From NCBI GenBank assembly GCA_026874595.1, contig CM049318.1, forward strand, positions 18,710,241-18,774,240: a DNA stretch of 64,000 bases, read 5' to 3'. A program made the position numbers and the translations under genes. Numbering within the stretch: position 1 is the first letter of the stretch; the number at the start of each line of letters is the position of its first letter. Under the pieces are notes generated by a model. The model was not told where the DNA came from. It saw nothing but the letters and a program-made list of their open reading frames with translations, and searched no databases. The DNA comes from Sipunculus nudus (Eukaryota; Annelida; Sipuncula; Golfingiida; Sipunculidae). This document shows, piece by piece, positions 35,901 to 43,260 of the stretch.

Positions 35901-38420
35901 TTTCATATTACGCATAACAACTTTAACACATTACAACGTATTTAATACCGTTCTTATATCAGTCATAGTATCGTTAAAAACTATAATTCAATGGAAATTA
36001 ACTAAATTCTTCGATTGGATTTTTAACAAAATCTGTTTGATCTGGTTGATTTGTAGAAATCTGGAGTGATTGGGCACCTTGGACTTCCTGTGAGAGATAT
36101 CATAATTTGTGTGTGAAAAATAGAACTAGGTTCTGCCTTTCAAACAAATGTGAGGACAGCACTTTGAATTCTGGTCTTTGTAATGAAGATGACTGTCCAG
36201 GTATTGACAAATGATGATACTTATAAGTTTCTCTAAAAGTACAATACTTCATTAAATGTTGACGCATAACCATAAAAATGCAAACCGTTCTTCCACAAAC
36301 CATGGATATAGTCATCTGATTCAATAATCGCAAGTAACAAAAAGCAAATTGTCAATCAGATTAAACAATAAAAAAAGTGATATGGAAATGTCATGTTGTA
36401 AATTATCAATGTGTTTGCTGGTCACGATGGATAAATAATACGAAACAATATACATAGTCAAGGATATTATATAAACATATATAAGGATAATTTATTACAT
36501 TTAAGTTTGTTTTGTATGTATCTTTTATATTCGTAAAATTGCGGACGATTATTTATCAAAATAAATTCCAAAGTCTTATACCACAGTAAAACGTAAAGAC
36601 GAAAATTACTTAAGATTGCATTTATAAAACCAGGAAGGGATAAATGCATATTTGCCGGGTGTACAAGATGCAAATAATGTTTTTCATCTAGCTTTAGCAG
36701 AGATAGATCATTGCAATACATGTACAGAAAGAGCTGTCTAATAAATCGAGAATTTTAGAATTAATAAGACTTTAAGCATAAAGATGACTGTAGAAATAAA
36801 CAGAACTAGAAGAAACAACGGAAATAGACGAAACATTTCATATTTAAGGTGTATGGTCGACATGGTCAAAATGGTACTGCAGTGTGACGTGTGATTCTGG
36901 GTTAAAACTACGATACAGAACATGTGATATCCACAGAAAATGTACGGGGAGTATGTATCAGCTCGGCACGTGTAATGTGACAAGTTGCCCAGGTAACACT
37001 CATGATCTTCGAGCTGGATCAACAAGTATCACGGCGTTAGCAGTTCTGTTATCGCGATTAATTGCATTCGCGTTATACATTCACTGCAAGTCTTGATGGT
37101 CCAGTATTACGAACTGTTGTAATAATTATTGAATATCCTCCAGAAAAAAAGTGTGATCATTATATTCTCTTTCTAAATTGCATGGATATAGGGTATACTT
37201 AGAATACATGTTTTAGGTATATGGGCGCCCTGGCACTCAACTGGGTGTCCGGTTAATTGCGGTATAGGAACCGAGACCTTCACAAGAATATGTCCAGGAG
37301 GGAACTGTACAGGAAAGGCAATGAGAACAGCTCCATGTTCGGTTCAGACGCCTTGTGAGTATTGCTATGTATGTTTAGATAACAAAATACCTATTTATGA
37401 CAACTGGCATTATTTGTACCCTCTGACGCCATCGCACTCACGATGTCGTTCCCCTTTGGAAAAAATGTATACTTTTTCATTACTAGATAAAGGTAAATAT
37501 ATAATAGAACACTTCATAATAGTGTAAAAATAAAATTTACAGGCATAAAACATCATAGAACACAAGGAAGTATACTGATACTCCCTTATAGTTAGCAAAC
37601 TTATTATATTTTAGTGAGGATTTTTATGTTAAGAATTTATAAAGAAAAGCAATTGCAACTTAATTTTGTTATCGTTGGACAAAGTTTGAAGTTTATTAGC
37701 AACACCCGTAACGCACTCAACTGTACCTTATACATTTACAGGCACATGGAACAGTTGGATTCCAGGAAACTGTTCAAATCCCTGTGGGAAGGGATTTCAA
37801 ACTAAAACCAGAACATGCCAAGGAAACGGGTGTCTAGGTCAATCCGAGATGCTCGCTTTGTGTGACTCTAAATGTCAAGGTACCTTATACAGTTATTACT
37901 TATTTAAAGCACTTCGGGCTATATAGGTCAAGTGGTGGTAAAGTTAAATCCTGTAGTACATTCCGAGGACAAAAGACATATATATAATAAACTAACCCTT
38001 ATGTAAATCTGATGTAAATTCTTGTACTTTTATGTTTTACCAGGGATGTTGCACTGATAAGTAATTCGCTTCGATCAAAGAACATGCTTCTTATAATTAA
38101 AATATTAACATAAAGGTCATTGTATTTTTCAGTTAATTATATAGTAGAATCAAATCGCTTTATTTTCAAATACGATGCCATCCGAAGATATATTGTTGTC
38201 ATAAAGAGGGCAGTAGTAATAAGTGGGAAAAAAATTATTACTATTTCTTTGCTTCTCAGCCACCCTGGGTGATTGGACAGCTTGGACTTGTAATCCACCC
38301 TGTGAAGAACAGGAGGGAGGGTTGGGGAGAAGAACCCGGACATGTACCGGTCGGTGTTACAATGATAAATGTCGACAGGATGATCTCAAAGAATGGAAAA
38401 TATGCAGACAGCCTTGTTAA
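11898..38420 (+). CDS. Modular MAM-TSP1 repeat protein gene (possibly degrading)
   Basis: This is a multi-exon gene, not one reading frame. At least 26 exons with GT-AG borders (one GC-AG) encode, in order: short linker exons, TSP1, MAM-A, TSP1 x2, MAM-B, TSP1 x4, MAM-C, MAM-D, TSP1 x2, a broken TSP1 copy, TSP1 x5, stop. Nearly all exons are phase 1-1 with lengths divisible by three. TSP1 modules bind matrix, heparin or cell-surface partners and MAM modules mediate adhesion, so an extracellular role is expected; no transmembrane segment is visible and no signal-peptide exon was found. In-frame stops occur at 26091, 27662 and 29492, so either the gene is decaying, those exons are skipped, or the assembly has errors. 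A related all-MAM gene lies convergently at 50.2-61.6 kb. I do not recognise a named orthologue. Confidence 0.8.
12083..12110 (+). CDS. Candidate 28-bp linker exon
   Basis: A strong acceptor (TTTTGCTTTCAG) and a donor (AAAG/GTATTT) frame 28 bases reading IPGGLGIPK in phase 0 to phase 1. That is the phase needed to join the TSP1 exon at 12341, whose first codon becomes Gly. The Gly/Pro content suggests a flexible linker. Confidence 0.55.
12341..12484 (+). CDS. TSP1 repeat 1 exon
   Basis: Phase 1-1, 144 bases. It encodes GWLGWDNWSKCSETCGPG..., with the three-Trp ladder and CSETCG core of TSP1, and ends ..CPNNREC. The acceptor TTGCAG sits directly on a (TA)n tract (about 12294-12334), so the usual pyrimidine tract is replaced by TA repeats. 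Donor: G/GTAAGT. Confidence 0.9.
12649..13751 (+). CDS. MAM domain A (three exons)
   Basis: Exons are 12649-12780, 13266-13461 and 13591-13751. The first carries the start of MAM (VACDFTKECPD..YRWRRN, then TPGTGPSDQ); the second the central part (ADASDGNSGDSAYLRS, FRYHMFG); the third the end (RNKWENTS, LGDIALDDIML). The second exon is 196 bases and ends in phase 2, unlike every other MAM exon here. Joining to an acceptor at 13590 (TGTTTAG), not the nearer one at 13610, restores the frame. A one-base change in its T-run would be the alternative explanation. Confidence 0.85.
13799..17585. mobile_element. 3.8 kb foldback-type element built of inverted arrays of ~330-bp units
   Basis: The left end TGTGGGCTGGAAGGACCCCG, followed by C-rich and A-rich runs, is the inverse of the right end at about 17545-17585. 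Inward from each end, the same ~330-bp units (landmarks: CCTAGAACAATAAAGTACCCA, ATATGCAAATA, GAAACTGACGA, ACATGTTCAAGGATTA) repeat several times, in opposite orientation on the two arms. The arms span roughly 13799-15100 and 16480-17585, around a ~1.4 kb centre without a transposase-like frame. The flanks ACTCATTGTAG and ACTATTGCAG could be an imperfect target duplication. It lies wholly inside the intron 13752-17756. Confidence 0.8.
17757..17897 (+). CDS. TSP1 repeat 2 exon
   Basis: Phase 1-1, 141 bases, between TTACCAG and G/GTAAAT. It encodes GWGSWEHGDCSEKCGYGQQ... with the CSEKCG core and six Cys in TSP1 spacing. The preceding 4.0-kb intron holds the foldback element. Confidence 0.9.
18322..18471 (+). 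CDS. TSP1 repeat 3 exon
   Basis: Phase 1-1, 150 bases. It encodes EISLWSEWDSCSVTCGHGQ..., a classic WSxW plus CSVTCG module, ending ..DCTYTEC. Its donor G/GTACGG lies 15 bases before an (AT)n array at 18487-18526. Confidence 0.92.
18675..22192 (+). CDS. MAM domain B (three exons)
   Basis: Exons are 18675-18818, 19310-19501 and 22046-22192. They encode LLLYCHFERQCYW..YRWERRSADTD..TGPTGDHEG, then the centre with [12 protein letters not shown], then [29 protein letters not shown]. All are phase 1-1. The first exon could instead start at 18669 using the acceptor AATGAAG; both keep frame. The intron 19502-22045 contains a tandem-repeat array. Confidence 0.9.
19898..19925. repeat. 28-bp perfect palindrome
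   Basis: AGCTCAGATGACT is followed by GT and the exact reverse complement of the arm (13-bp arms, 2-bp centre). It stands at the start of the repeat array that follows. Confidence 0.95.
19926..21720 (+). repeat. Tandem array of ~300-330 bp units
   Basis: Units share landmarks in order: GAGCTATAGGG, a TAAATAAAAATTT-like run, AGTATCTGAATAACT, GCCATGATT, CAGACTGGTGG, GAATCTTCT, TTGACATCC and GGTCTCTGTTACCCATATCC. The last landmark starts at 20261, 20561, 20894 and about 21212, then degenerates near 21662. The same family occurs at 34640-35290 (plus) and 47030-47600 (minus). It lies inside the MAM-B intron. Confidence 0.85.
22702..22827 (+). CDS. TSP1 repeat 4 exon (divergent)
   Basis: Phase 1-1, 126 bases. 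It encodes EWTIWSDWHCPCVSGKQIRNRIC..., with the Trp ladder kept but the core reading CPCVSG rather than CSxTCG. It has the TSP1 Cys-rich ending CHCTG. Splice borders AACAG and G/GTATGA are good. Confidence 0.85.
22970..23089 (+). CDS. TSP1 repeat 5 exon
   Basis: Phase 1-1, 120 bases. It encodes DWLEWGACPTNCGKQGIQKRTRVCPC..., a short TSP1 with ACPTNCG core. It follows repeat 4 by a 142-base intron. Confidence 0.88.
23690..23803 (+). CDS. TSP1 repeat 6 exon (short)
   Basis: Phase 1-1, 114 bases. It encodes APCTVRWSVCSKTCGLGEETDVCSN... It lacks the first Trp positions but keeps CSKTCG and ends IKRCP. The donor A/GTAATG is 34 bases from a long (AT)n array (23838-23902). Confidence 0.85.
23804..25332 (+). 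other. Intron with (AT)n array
   Basis: It starts with about 65 bases of AT repeat (23838-23902). The remainder has short frames on both strands without recognisable motifs. No RNA gene or mobile element was identified. Confidence 0.6.
25333..25476 (+). CDS. TSP1 repeat 7 exon (divergent C-terminal half)
   Basis: Phase 1-1, 144 bases. It encodes IWSTWGPWGSCSRSCNSGWQERKRNR..., a good N-terminal half (three Trp, CSRSC), but the second half lacks several expected Cys (THFEYGTESQIYNHMNCH). The splice sites are intact. Confidence 0.85.
25987..27464 (+). pseudogene. MAM domain C (three exons; stop codon in the first)
   Basis: Exons are 25987-26133, 26744-26941 and 27300-27464. The first encodes KGFKCSFEKPCDF..YSWKKGSGRTSTA, then an in-frame TAG at 26091-26093, then TGPLSDHTFNGEP. 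The second encodes KYLYTEGSTGRPGEIAEF..YCLRFWYHMFGID and ends at a GC donor (TCAG/GCAAGC). The third encodes GQRERRWFKRE..MSDIAVDDIAM. Related domains in the window usually have Ser or Gly at the stop position. All three exons are frame-neutral, so leaving out the first would keep the downstream frame but break the MAM fold. Confidence 0.85.
26354..26403 (+). repeat. 25-bp tandem duplication
   Basis: ATTAGAAAGAAATAGTAGAT plus TCCTG occurs twice without interruption (26354-26378 and 26379-26403). It lies in an intron of MAM-C. It is a simple recent slippage or duplication. Confidence 0.95.
27615..28449 (+). pseudogene. MAM domain D (three exons; stop codon in the first)
   Basis: Exons are 27615-27752, 27929-28123 and 28300-28449. 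The first encodes KVLECTFDLILCLIQ, an in-frame TAA at 27662-27664, then KEDDFDWTRKRGSTPSTYTG. The second encodes YYMFVEASVPRVKNDTATLV..MCLDFWYHMHGAN; the third [24 protein letters not shown]. Splice sites are normal and the frame is open before and after the stop. It follows MAM-C after a 150-base intron, a tandem MAM pair most like the domains of the minus-strand gene. Confidence 0.88.
28745..28930 (+). mobile_element. Probable tRNA-derived SINE (different family)
   Basis: GGGATAGTCGAGGAATC (A-box-like) is followed at tRNA spacing by GACCCGGGTTCGCG (B-box-like). A body containing TTTTCTCCGGGTTCTCCGGT comes next, a sequence type common in molluscan SINE-like repeats. It lies within the intron after MAM-D. 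Confidence 0.5.
29349..29504 (+). pseudogene. TSP1 repeat 8 exon with in-frame stop
   Basis: Phase 1-1, 156 bases. It encodes GKWGQWGKWASCSASCNGGRKVRTRSC..., a complete TSP1, then ..NCNQ, TAA (29492-29494), TCPG before the donor CAG/GTATCC. The stop lies only four codons before the exon end. Gln is a plausible original residue (CAA to TAA), but this is inference. If translated to this stop the protein would end here, losing seven TSP1 repeats. Confidence 0.88.
30124..30270 (+). CDS. TSP1 repeat 9 exon
   Basis: Phase 1-1, 147 bases. It encodes VWGNWEVWSRCNQTCGRASRSRERTC..., with three Trp and CNQTCG, ending CPSNIPCQ. It is the parent of the broken copy about 500 bases downstream. Confidence 0.92.
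30643..30768 (+). pseudogene. Decayed duplicate of TSP1 exon 9
   Basis: Aligned base by base with 30145-30270, this stretch keeps TGCAACCCAACGTGCGGTCAG and CATGCAGTATTCCAAATGAATG but has small indels and stops and has lost its 5' Trp-coding part. The following intron is also duplicated: about 30460-30573 resembles about 30940-31075 (ending GATTATGATTAGC..AAGC). It is a local tandem duplication of exon plus intron that later decayed. Confidence 0.85.
30769..36056 (+). other. Long intron (about 5.8 kb from exon 9) without recognised exons
   Basis: It contains the duplicated intron segment (to about 31075), a moderately GC-richer stretch at about 32300-32800, an open minus-strand frame at 33661-34095 with no recognisable motif, a C-rich stretch near 33395-33475 and an array fragment at 34640-35290. 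I saw no TSP1 or MAM exon here. Confidence 0.6.
34640..35290 (+). repeat. Second locus of the ~320-bp tandem-repeat family
   Basis: It shares landmarks with 19926-21720 in the same order: GTCCGTCCTGTCGCC, ACCTGAAATTAGGTCACTG, GTTTCTGAATAACTGATGCATTGATTCCCATGATTCT, TGGCGCCACC and AGAATCTTCTAACATGACATGCATTGG. About two degenerate units are present. Confidence 0.7.
36057..36200 (+). CDS. TSP1 repeat 10 exon
   Basis: Phase 1-1, 144 bases. It encodes EIWSDWAPWTSCERYHNLCVKNRTRFC... The CSxTC core is altered to SCERYHNLC. It ends NEDDCPG, with good splice borders (TTTGTAG and CAG/GTATTG). Confidence 0.88.
36849..36992 (+). CDS. TSP1 repeat 11 exon
   Basis: Phase 1-1, 144 bases. It encodes GVWSTWSKWYCSVTCDSGLKLRYRTC..., a typical module with three Trp and CSVTC, ending VTSCPG. 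Confidence 0.92.
37217..37354 (+). CDS. TSP1 repeat 12 exon
   Basis: Phase 1-1, 138 bases. It encodes GIWAPWHSTGCPVNCGIGTETFTRIC... and ends VQTP with a split Cys codon (T/GC) completed by the next exon. Confidence 0.9.
37742..37879 (+). CDS. TSP1 repeat 13 exon
   Basis: Phase 1-1, 138 bases. Together with the preceding T it starts CTWNSWIPGNCSNPCGKGFQ... and ends CDSKCQ. Acceptor TTTACAG, donor G/GTACCT. Confidence 0.9.
38260..38420 (+). CDS. Terminal exon: TSP1 repeat 14 and stop codon
   Basis: It follows a strong acceptor (TTTGCTTCTCAG) and encodes ATLGDWTAWTCNPPCEEQEGGLGRRTRTC..., ending ICRQPC and TAA at 38418-38420. The last residue is the final Cys of the TSP1 module, so the stop is natural and the protein ends without a membrane anchor. 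Confidence 0.9.
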
Positions 38421-38781
38421 TGAAAAAGGAGGCCACAGCGATGTTATAAAACCAGAATTGTTCAGAAGACTATTGTACAATGAAGGTAGTACGGCAACGA
38501 TACAACTGGAATTAAACATATTTACTATGTTATTTCCATTATTTTTGTATAAAGTGTACCATAAAAACATAATTAGTGCTTTGTGTGCTGCAATATATAA
38601 CGCCCATTCCTACTGGAGTAATACGGTGTTGTAAAACAGTTATGTATGTACCATTTTGCTACGTTTTGATGTCACAGAATGCAAAAAATGAAGCAACTCT
38701 CATAAGAACAGATTTGATTGAATATATCTTAAACACATATACCATTAACAGTCTGGTAGAATACAATTGTGCCTGAATAAA
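38421..38781 (+). other. 3' untranslated region with polyadenylation signal
   Basis: A canonical AATAAA lies at 38776-38781, about 355 bases after the stop. No further TSP1 exon follows it. Confidence 0.6.
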
Positions 38782-40982
38782 CTGTATTTGAATGACTTGA
38801 AATTATGCTTAGCTTCTGTTATGTAGAATTTAGCGGGGCATGAACGTCTGGGGAAACCGTTTTTCTTATCATGCTACGCTTTCTGTGGCTGGTATTGAAC
38901 TGGACCTGTCACAAGACCCTATCGAGGCGCACTTTTTGCCTATGCATGATACAACTTTACCATTGTAAACTCCGAAATCACTGTAGAAACGCATTTCTTA
39001 ATTGAATGGAACAACAGATCAGTTGTCCAAGAGCGGAATCTTTGGATTCATTGACATGTATAAACATGTTTCAATCAATTTTAATTTGCTAAATGGTAAC
39101 ATTTGAAAAAAAAAGTTCATTTTGTCACTTCGAATGTTTTTAGTTTTCTGAAACTTCTCATTTATTTTTAAAATAGTATTATTTACATTTCGTGTTTTAA
39201 CAAAATTATCATTATTATGCCAGTCAATTTCTTTTAGATTTAGAAACTTTTTAAATAAATAGTTGATTGTTGAAATAGTTGAAATACTTGAGTTTTCAAC
39301 TGTTGTCTCTCTTGGTCCAGCGGCAAATCCGAGTCCAGGCAAGTGGAGTACAAATTATTGAGTTTTCAGTCAAGTTCACCTTCTTCGAGGCTTAGTTTTC
39401 TGTTATTATTAGCAAAAGAAGGCATAAGTGATCCATGTTCGCTGTCTGCTCCTTTATCTGACAAAGTGGAAGATTTTTCATTTGAAAACTTAATTTCAAA
39501 CAACAGAAATAAAATGTAATTTATACATTGTGGTAAGTGTTGGTTTTGTTGAAAAGACGCCATTTTGCTTCTTTGGGTATACCCAGCCTTGTTGATGGTC
39601 ACCGAATATTCATATTAGTGCAAGATTTGCAAAAGTTTGACAATGCCTTACCTCCAGACAGTTATGAATATTCATTAACTCTCCAACCAAGTCTCTTGAC
39701 TTGTACAAATACACCATTAATTTATAACCGGAGGCTTAACAGTCTGGCCCTGTATCCGCATCTGAGGAAGTGGACTAGTTTCTTAACTAAGCGCCACTAT
39801 TCTGTCAGCGACCCCCAAAGCTGCAAGAGGGTAGGTAATACATTTCCGATTTACCCCGTGTAGACTTACACATTTAATGTTTCAGCCTCTTTCCGAAAAG
39901 TCTCGAGGATGAGCTTACGATTTTTTACCTGATCGAAAAACTGTTAATACGGCGTATTCTTCATGGTCTCAAAGGCTTTACTCTAACTTGTTGTCAACAT
40001 AATGACGTAAAGGAGGCGTCAATGCTAAAGAAAGCTGGTCTGGCAAGGGGTAGAAAAAGGAATATGCCAGCTTTCCACTCAGATATACCATGGTGTTGCC
40101 CTTCATATCTATGATACTATATTTATCCTCCTCCTTCGCGTGGTTTAATTTCAATTTCTTACTTCTGTTACTAACCGCAATATATACTTGGGCCTCATAC
40201 CAATCAATTAACTGTCACGAATCGGATGGTGTCGTATGGTTCAATTATGTTTTATATTCAATTCTCTGGTCAGCTGTTTCTTTGTGTGTGCACAAAGTAG
40301 GCCAGGATCGCCGGTCAGAGTATTGTTTTGGGAGACAATCGGAAATCCAATTGCGGTCACCGGGCTGCAAGGTAGGCCTTTGTATTACGAGCATTGTTTC
40401 AAGCCTATTTAGTATTCAGGTTTCTCATTAATATAGATGGGCCAAAGTAGAAAAAAAGACCGAGGTTTCGTATTAGAATTATGAACAAAATGAGCCTCAA
40501 GGGTAGAGATTTATTTAAGGCGAGTTGCATACAGACAGACAGACAGGAGTCTGCAGGGTCCAGAAACCAAGCAGCCGCCCGTTGGTAATTTGGTCTGAGT
40601 AGACATACTCAAGTTGAACATTAACAAGATGGAGTTGTTGGTAATTTTATCAAAATAAATGCATTGCAATTTCGCATTACATATGCTCAATATTTGCAAC
40701 TACACACCGTTAACGCTCAGGCTGTGAAAGATATATTGGTGTCTAATGCATCGATGGATGTGCACGGTTTATCATTGTGCAAGTCTGCCTACAAGTGCCT
40801 ACCATGCGTCTATGCGATCCATCATCAGTATCTTCAGGAATCTTCTTTTAATTTTTAAAAATATTTTATTCATTTTTGTATTAGGTAAACATTTTATTTA
40901 TTTTTAAATGCTACCTTAACCTAGTGAATTCCATTTTGCTTTAGGAGAACGAGACAGACCAGAAGCACATGCTTCCTCAACC
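38782..40982. other. Intergenic region, nothing recognised
   Basis: Several open frames of 60-113 codons occur on both strands (for example 39537-39863 and 40090-40431, plus), but none shows a known motif, splice context or repeat pattern. Confidence 0.5.
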
Positions 40983-41375
40983 GGCTTCTGTGGCTCAGGG
41001 GTAGAGCGCAGGACTCAAAGCCGGGAGATCGTGGGTACGAATCTCAGCCGAGGCGGTGAGGTTTTTCACGGTCGCCCTCCACCCAGGGTGATCGCTCTGC
41101 AGGCTTAATGGGAAGGCTGTGCCCTACAGCCGTGTATCACTCACATACGAGTGCGTCTTTTGGGGGTTCCTCGGTGTTATGACCCAGCAATGGGGTTGAT
41201 TAAATACCCAGGACCCGCAGATGCGGTAGACACCGGGCCTGGGTGACACTAGGATATAAAAAATGATAGGAAGCGAGTGCTACCGCCCTGTCAAGTAGTC
41301 CCAACCCGAAATGGAAACTCTGCAAATGTACATACTAAGTTAAGAATAAGTTAAGTCAGCATTAAAAAAAAATGG
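40983..41375 (+). mobile_element. tRNA-derived SINE, copy B (longest)
   Basis: It starts GGCTTCTGTGGCTCAGGGGTAG with the A-box-like element at 40991-41001 and a B-box-like GGTACGAATCT near 41034-41044. The body matches copy A, and a 3' part (GACCCGCAGATGCGG..., TAAGTTAAGAATAAGTTAAG) ends in an A-run. This is probably near full length. Confidence 0.88.
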
Positions 41376-41439
41376 AGGAGGTTACCTCCAACAATAAAAA
41401 AAAGCATGCTTCCTCTCATTTATTTACTGGTGTTAAATG

Positions 41440-41653
41440 GGCTACTGTATCTGCGGGCCTTTGATCTGTAACCGTCTCGAACCGTGATACCTCCGAGCAC
41501 GCACACGTTTGTGGGCATTACCTCCAAATTAAGGCTCTTGAGCGCTCATCATGGGTGAGGGCCGAGAGAGGAAAGCTCAAAGCCTTATCTGAGATTCCAA
41601 CTCACGATCTCCCAGCAATGAGCTTTGTGCTCAACTCCTAGACTAAAGAAGCC
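41440..41653 (-). mobile_element. tRNA-derived SINE, copy C (diverged, inverted)
   Basis: On the minus strand it begins GGCTTCTTTAGTCTAGGAG, continues through GGGAGATCGTGAGTTGGAATCTC (B-box region) and runs to CCCGCAGATACAG, matching copy B with about a quarter of positions changed. It is tail-to-tail with copy B, about 65 bases apart. Confidence 0.8.
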
Positions 41654-42488
41654 CGATCTTCAATCAGACAATCCATGCATGCAGTGTTCTGCGTTCTTCT
41701 GGAGAGTATCTATTGGTCGTCCATTTCACGAAATCAGCCCTTCTGTAGAGTATTGCCTTTAGTTTGGTAGACCCAACCATGTAGAATGGCCTCCCAGCAT
41801 ACTTGAGATCCATGCCCCGTTCCTCACAGTTTAATTCTTAATTAATTTGGTTTATGAAGATATATTTATTGCGTAAGGAGGTACATTTTTTAGATAATAA
41901 TAGACCAGTAAAGTTTATGTTTTTTTTGTAAAATTTATACGTTTCATAGCACTCTGTGGGTGTCACACAATATAGAATAAATTTTCATTGGATCATCTGA
42001 CTTCATGTGCATCTGAGAAACCCGTGAGAGTTATTAACCAGATTTGTTATGTTGCTGCTCTATATGTAAGAGTTACCAGTTGTTGTGGATATTTCTTGCA
42101 TCATCCTACAACACGCTTTAATTGGATGTGGTGTAAGAATGTTTGATTGCCTTTGATAAAGGAATAAGCTGATACTTTGACCATTTATCTAACATATCCA
42201 TTACCATTTATCAGTACACTTAAATAGTTTCACTCACAGGTAGTCTTAGTGAGCACTGTCTTATATATTATTAACTTTATTACTTCCTTGACTATTAAGT
42301 TCATGAATGGCCCAGTAATTTGTGTCGATTTGTTTTTTATTTTAATATTTATTACTTTTTTTCTTTTCATTTTCAAAGATTGGGTTCAAGGATTCTTCTG
42401 AAAGTTTTACCATTGGTAACCATTAGGTTCCACATAATATGTTTACCCACCCCTTTAACATGTGATCAAAAAATAAGACATTTTATAT
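41654..42488. other. Intergenic, nothing recognised
   Basis: AT-rich with short frames only. No motif or repeat family identified. Confidence 0.5.
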
Positions 42489-43260
42489 ACAGGAACACCT
42501 CGCCTAAAGACCACCCCGGAATAGTTACCACCCCGAAATAAATTCTGTTTCATGATCTCGAGCTTCTTTTCCTTGTATAATATATTAAAACCTCGTAATG
42601 CTGGGAACATATTTTGGTGCCAAAGAATGGTCTGGACCTCAATTTTTGCGACCAGTGACTTCAGAGTGGACATTTCCTTGGGTTACATAGCCTAGGGATT
42701 GGTGCAAACTAAGTCATAGAAGGCCAGTGCAAGTACAGGGCAAAAGCAAGACAGGACATGGCATGTTTGGCTCGAGGTTTCACATTTTTTTACGAAACTT
42801 GCTTTTAATTATGCGTAAGCTCTGATGCATAACCCTTAGCTTTGTTTACTCACTGGTTAATATAGATGTAGGATTCGTTTATATCTAATTCTCAATTGCT
42901 TAACTGTTTATAAGGTGTATACTGGTCGAGGGAAACGACTGGGTATTACCTGACTATAAGGATGAGGTAAAACTATAATATATAGACTATAAAATAGGTA
43001 GACAAATTTTTTTAATTGTCTGTCAAATTGTTGTCAGACATCAGGTGAATATAATTTTACAATATCGCAGTTTTCATTAGGTAAAGGGACTTGTTACCTC
43101 TATGGTGCCTAGGCACAAGGAACTGTCTACGAAGGAGAAAGTTCAATTGATACAAAACTCTGGTGGTCATGGCAAACTTTAACTCGCTGAATACTACGGC
43201 TTCGGTAAGACCCAAGTGCAACCTTAAGCGCAAGACCGAGTAAATGGTTGCTTTTGAGAG
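42489..43260 (+). mobile_element. Tigger/pogo-type DNA transposon remnant
   Basis: CAGGAACACCTCGCCTAAAG at about 42490 has the look of a pogo/Tigger terminal repeat (CAG, then CCTCGnnnAA). From 43102 a plus-strand reading begins MVPRHKELSTKEKVQLIQNS, then a stop, then LAEYYGFGKTQVQ. This is the CENP-B/pogo N-terminal helix-turn-helix (KELS..EKV..I, LAE.YG.GKTQV). Stops and a lost C-terminal part show it is a dead fragment; the right end was not found. Confidence 0.7.
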
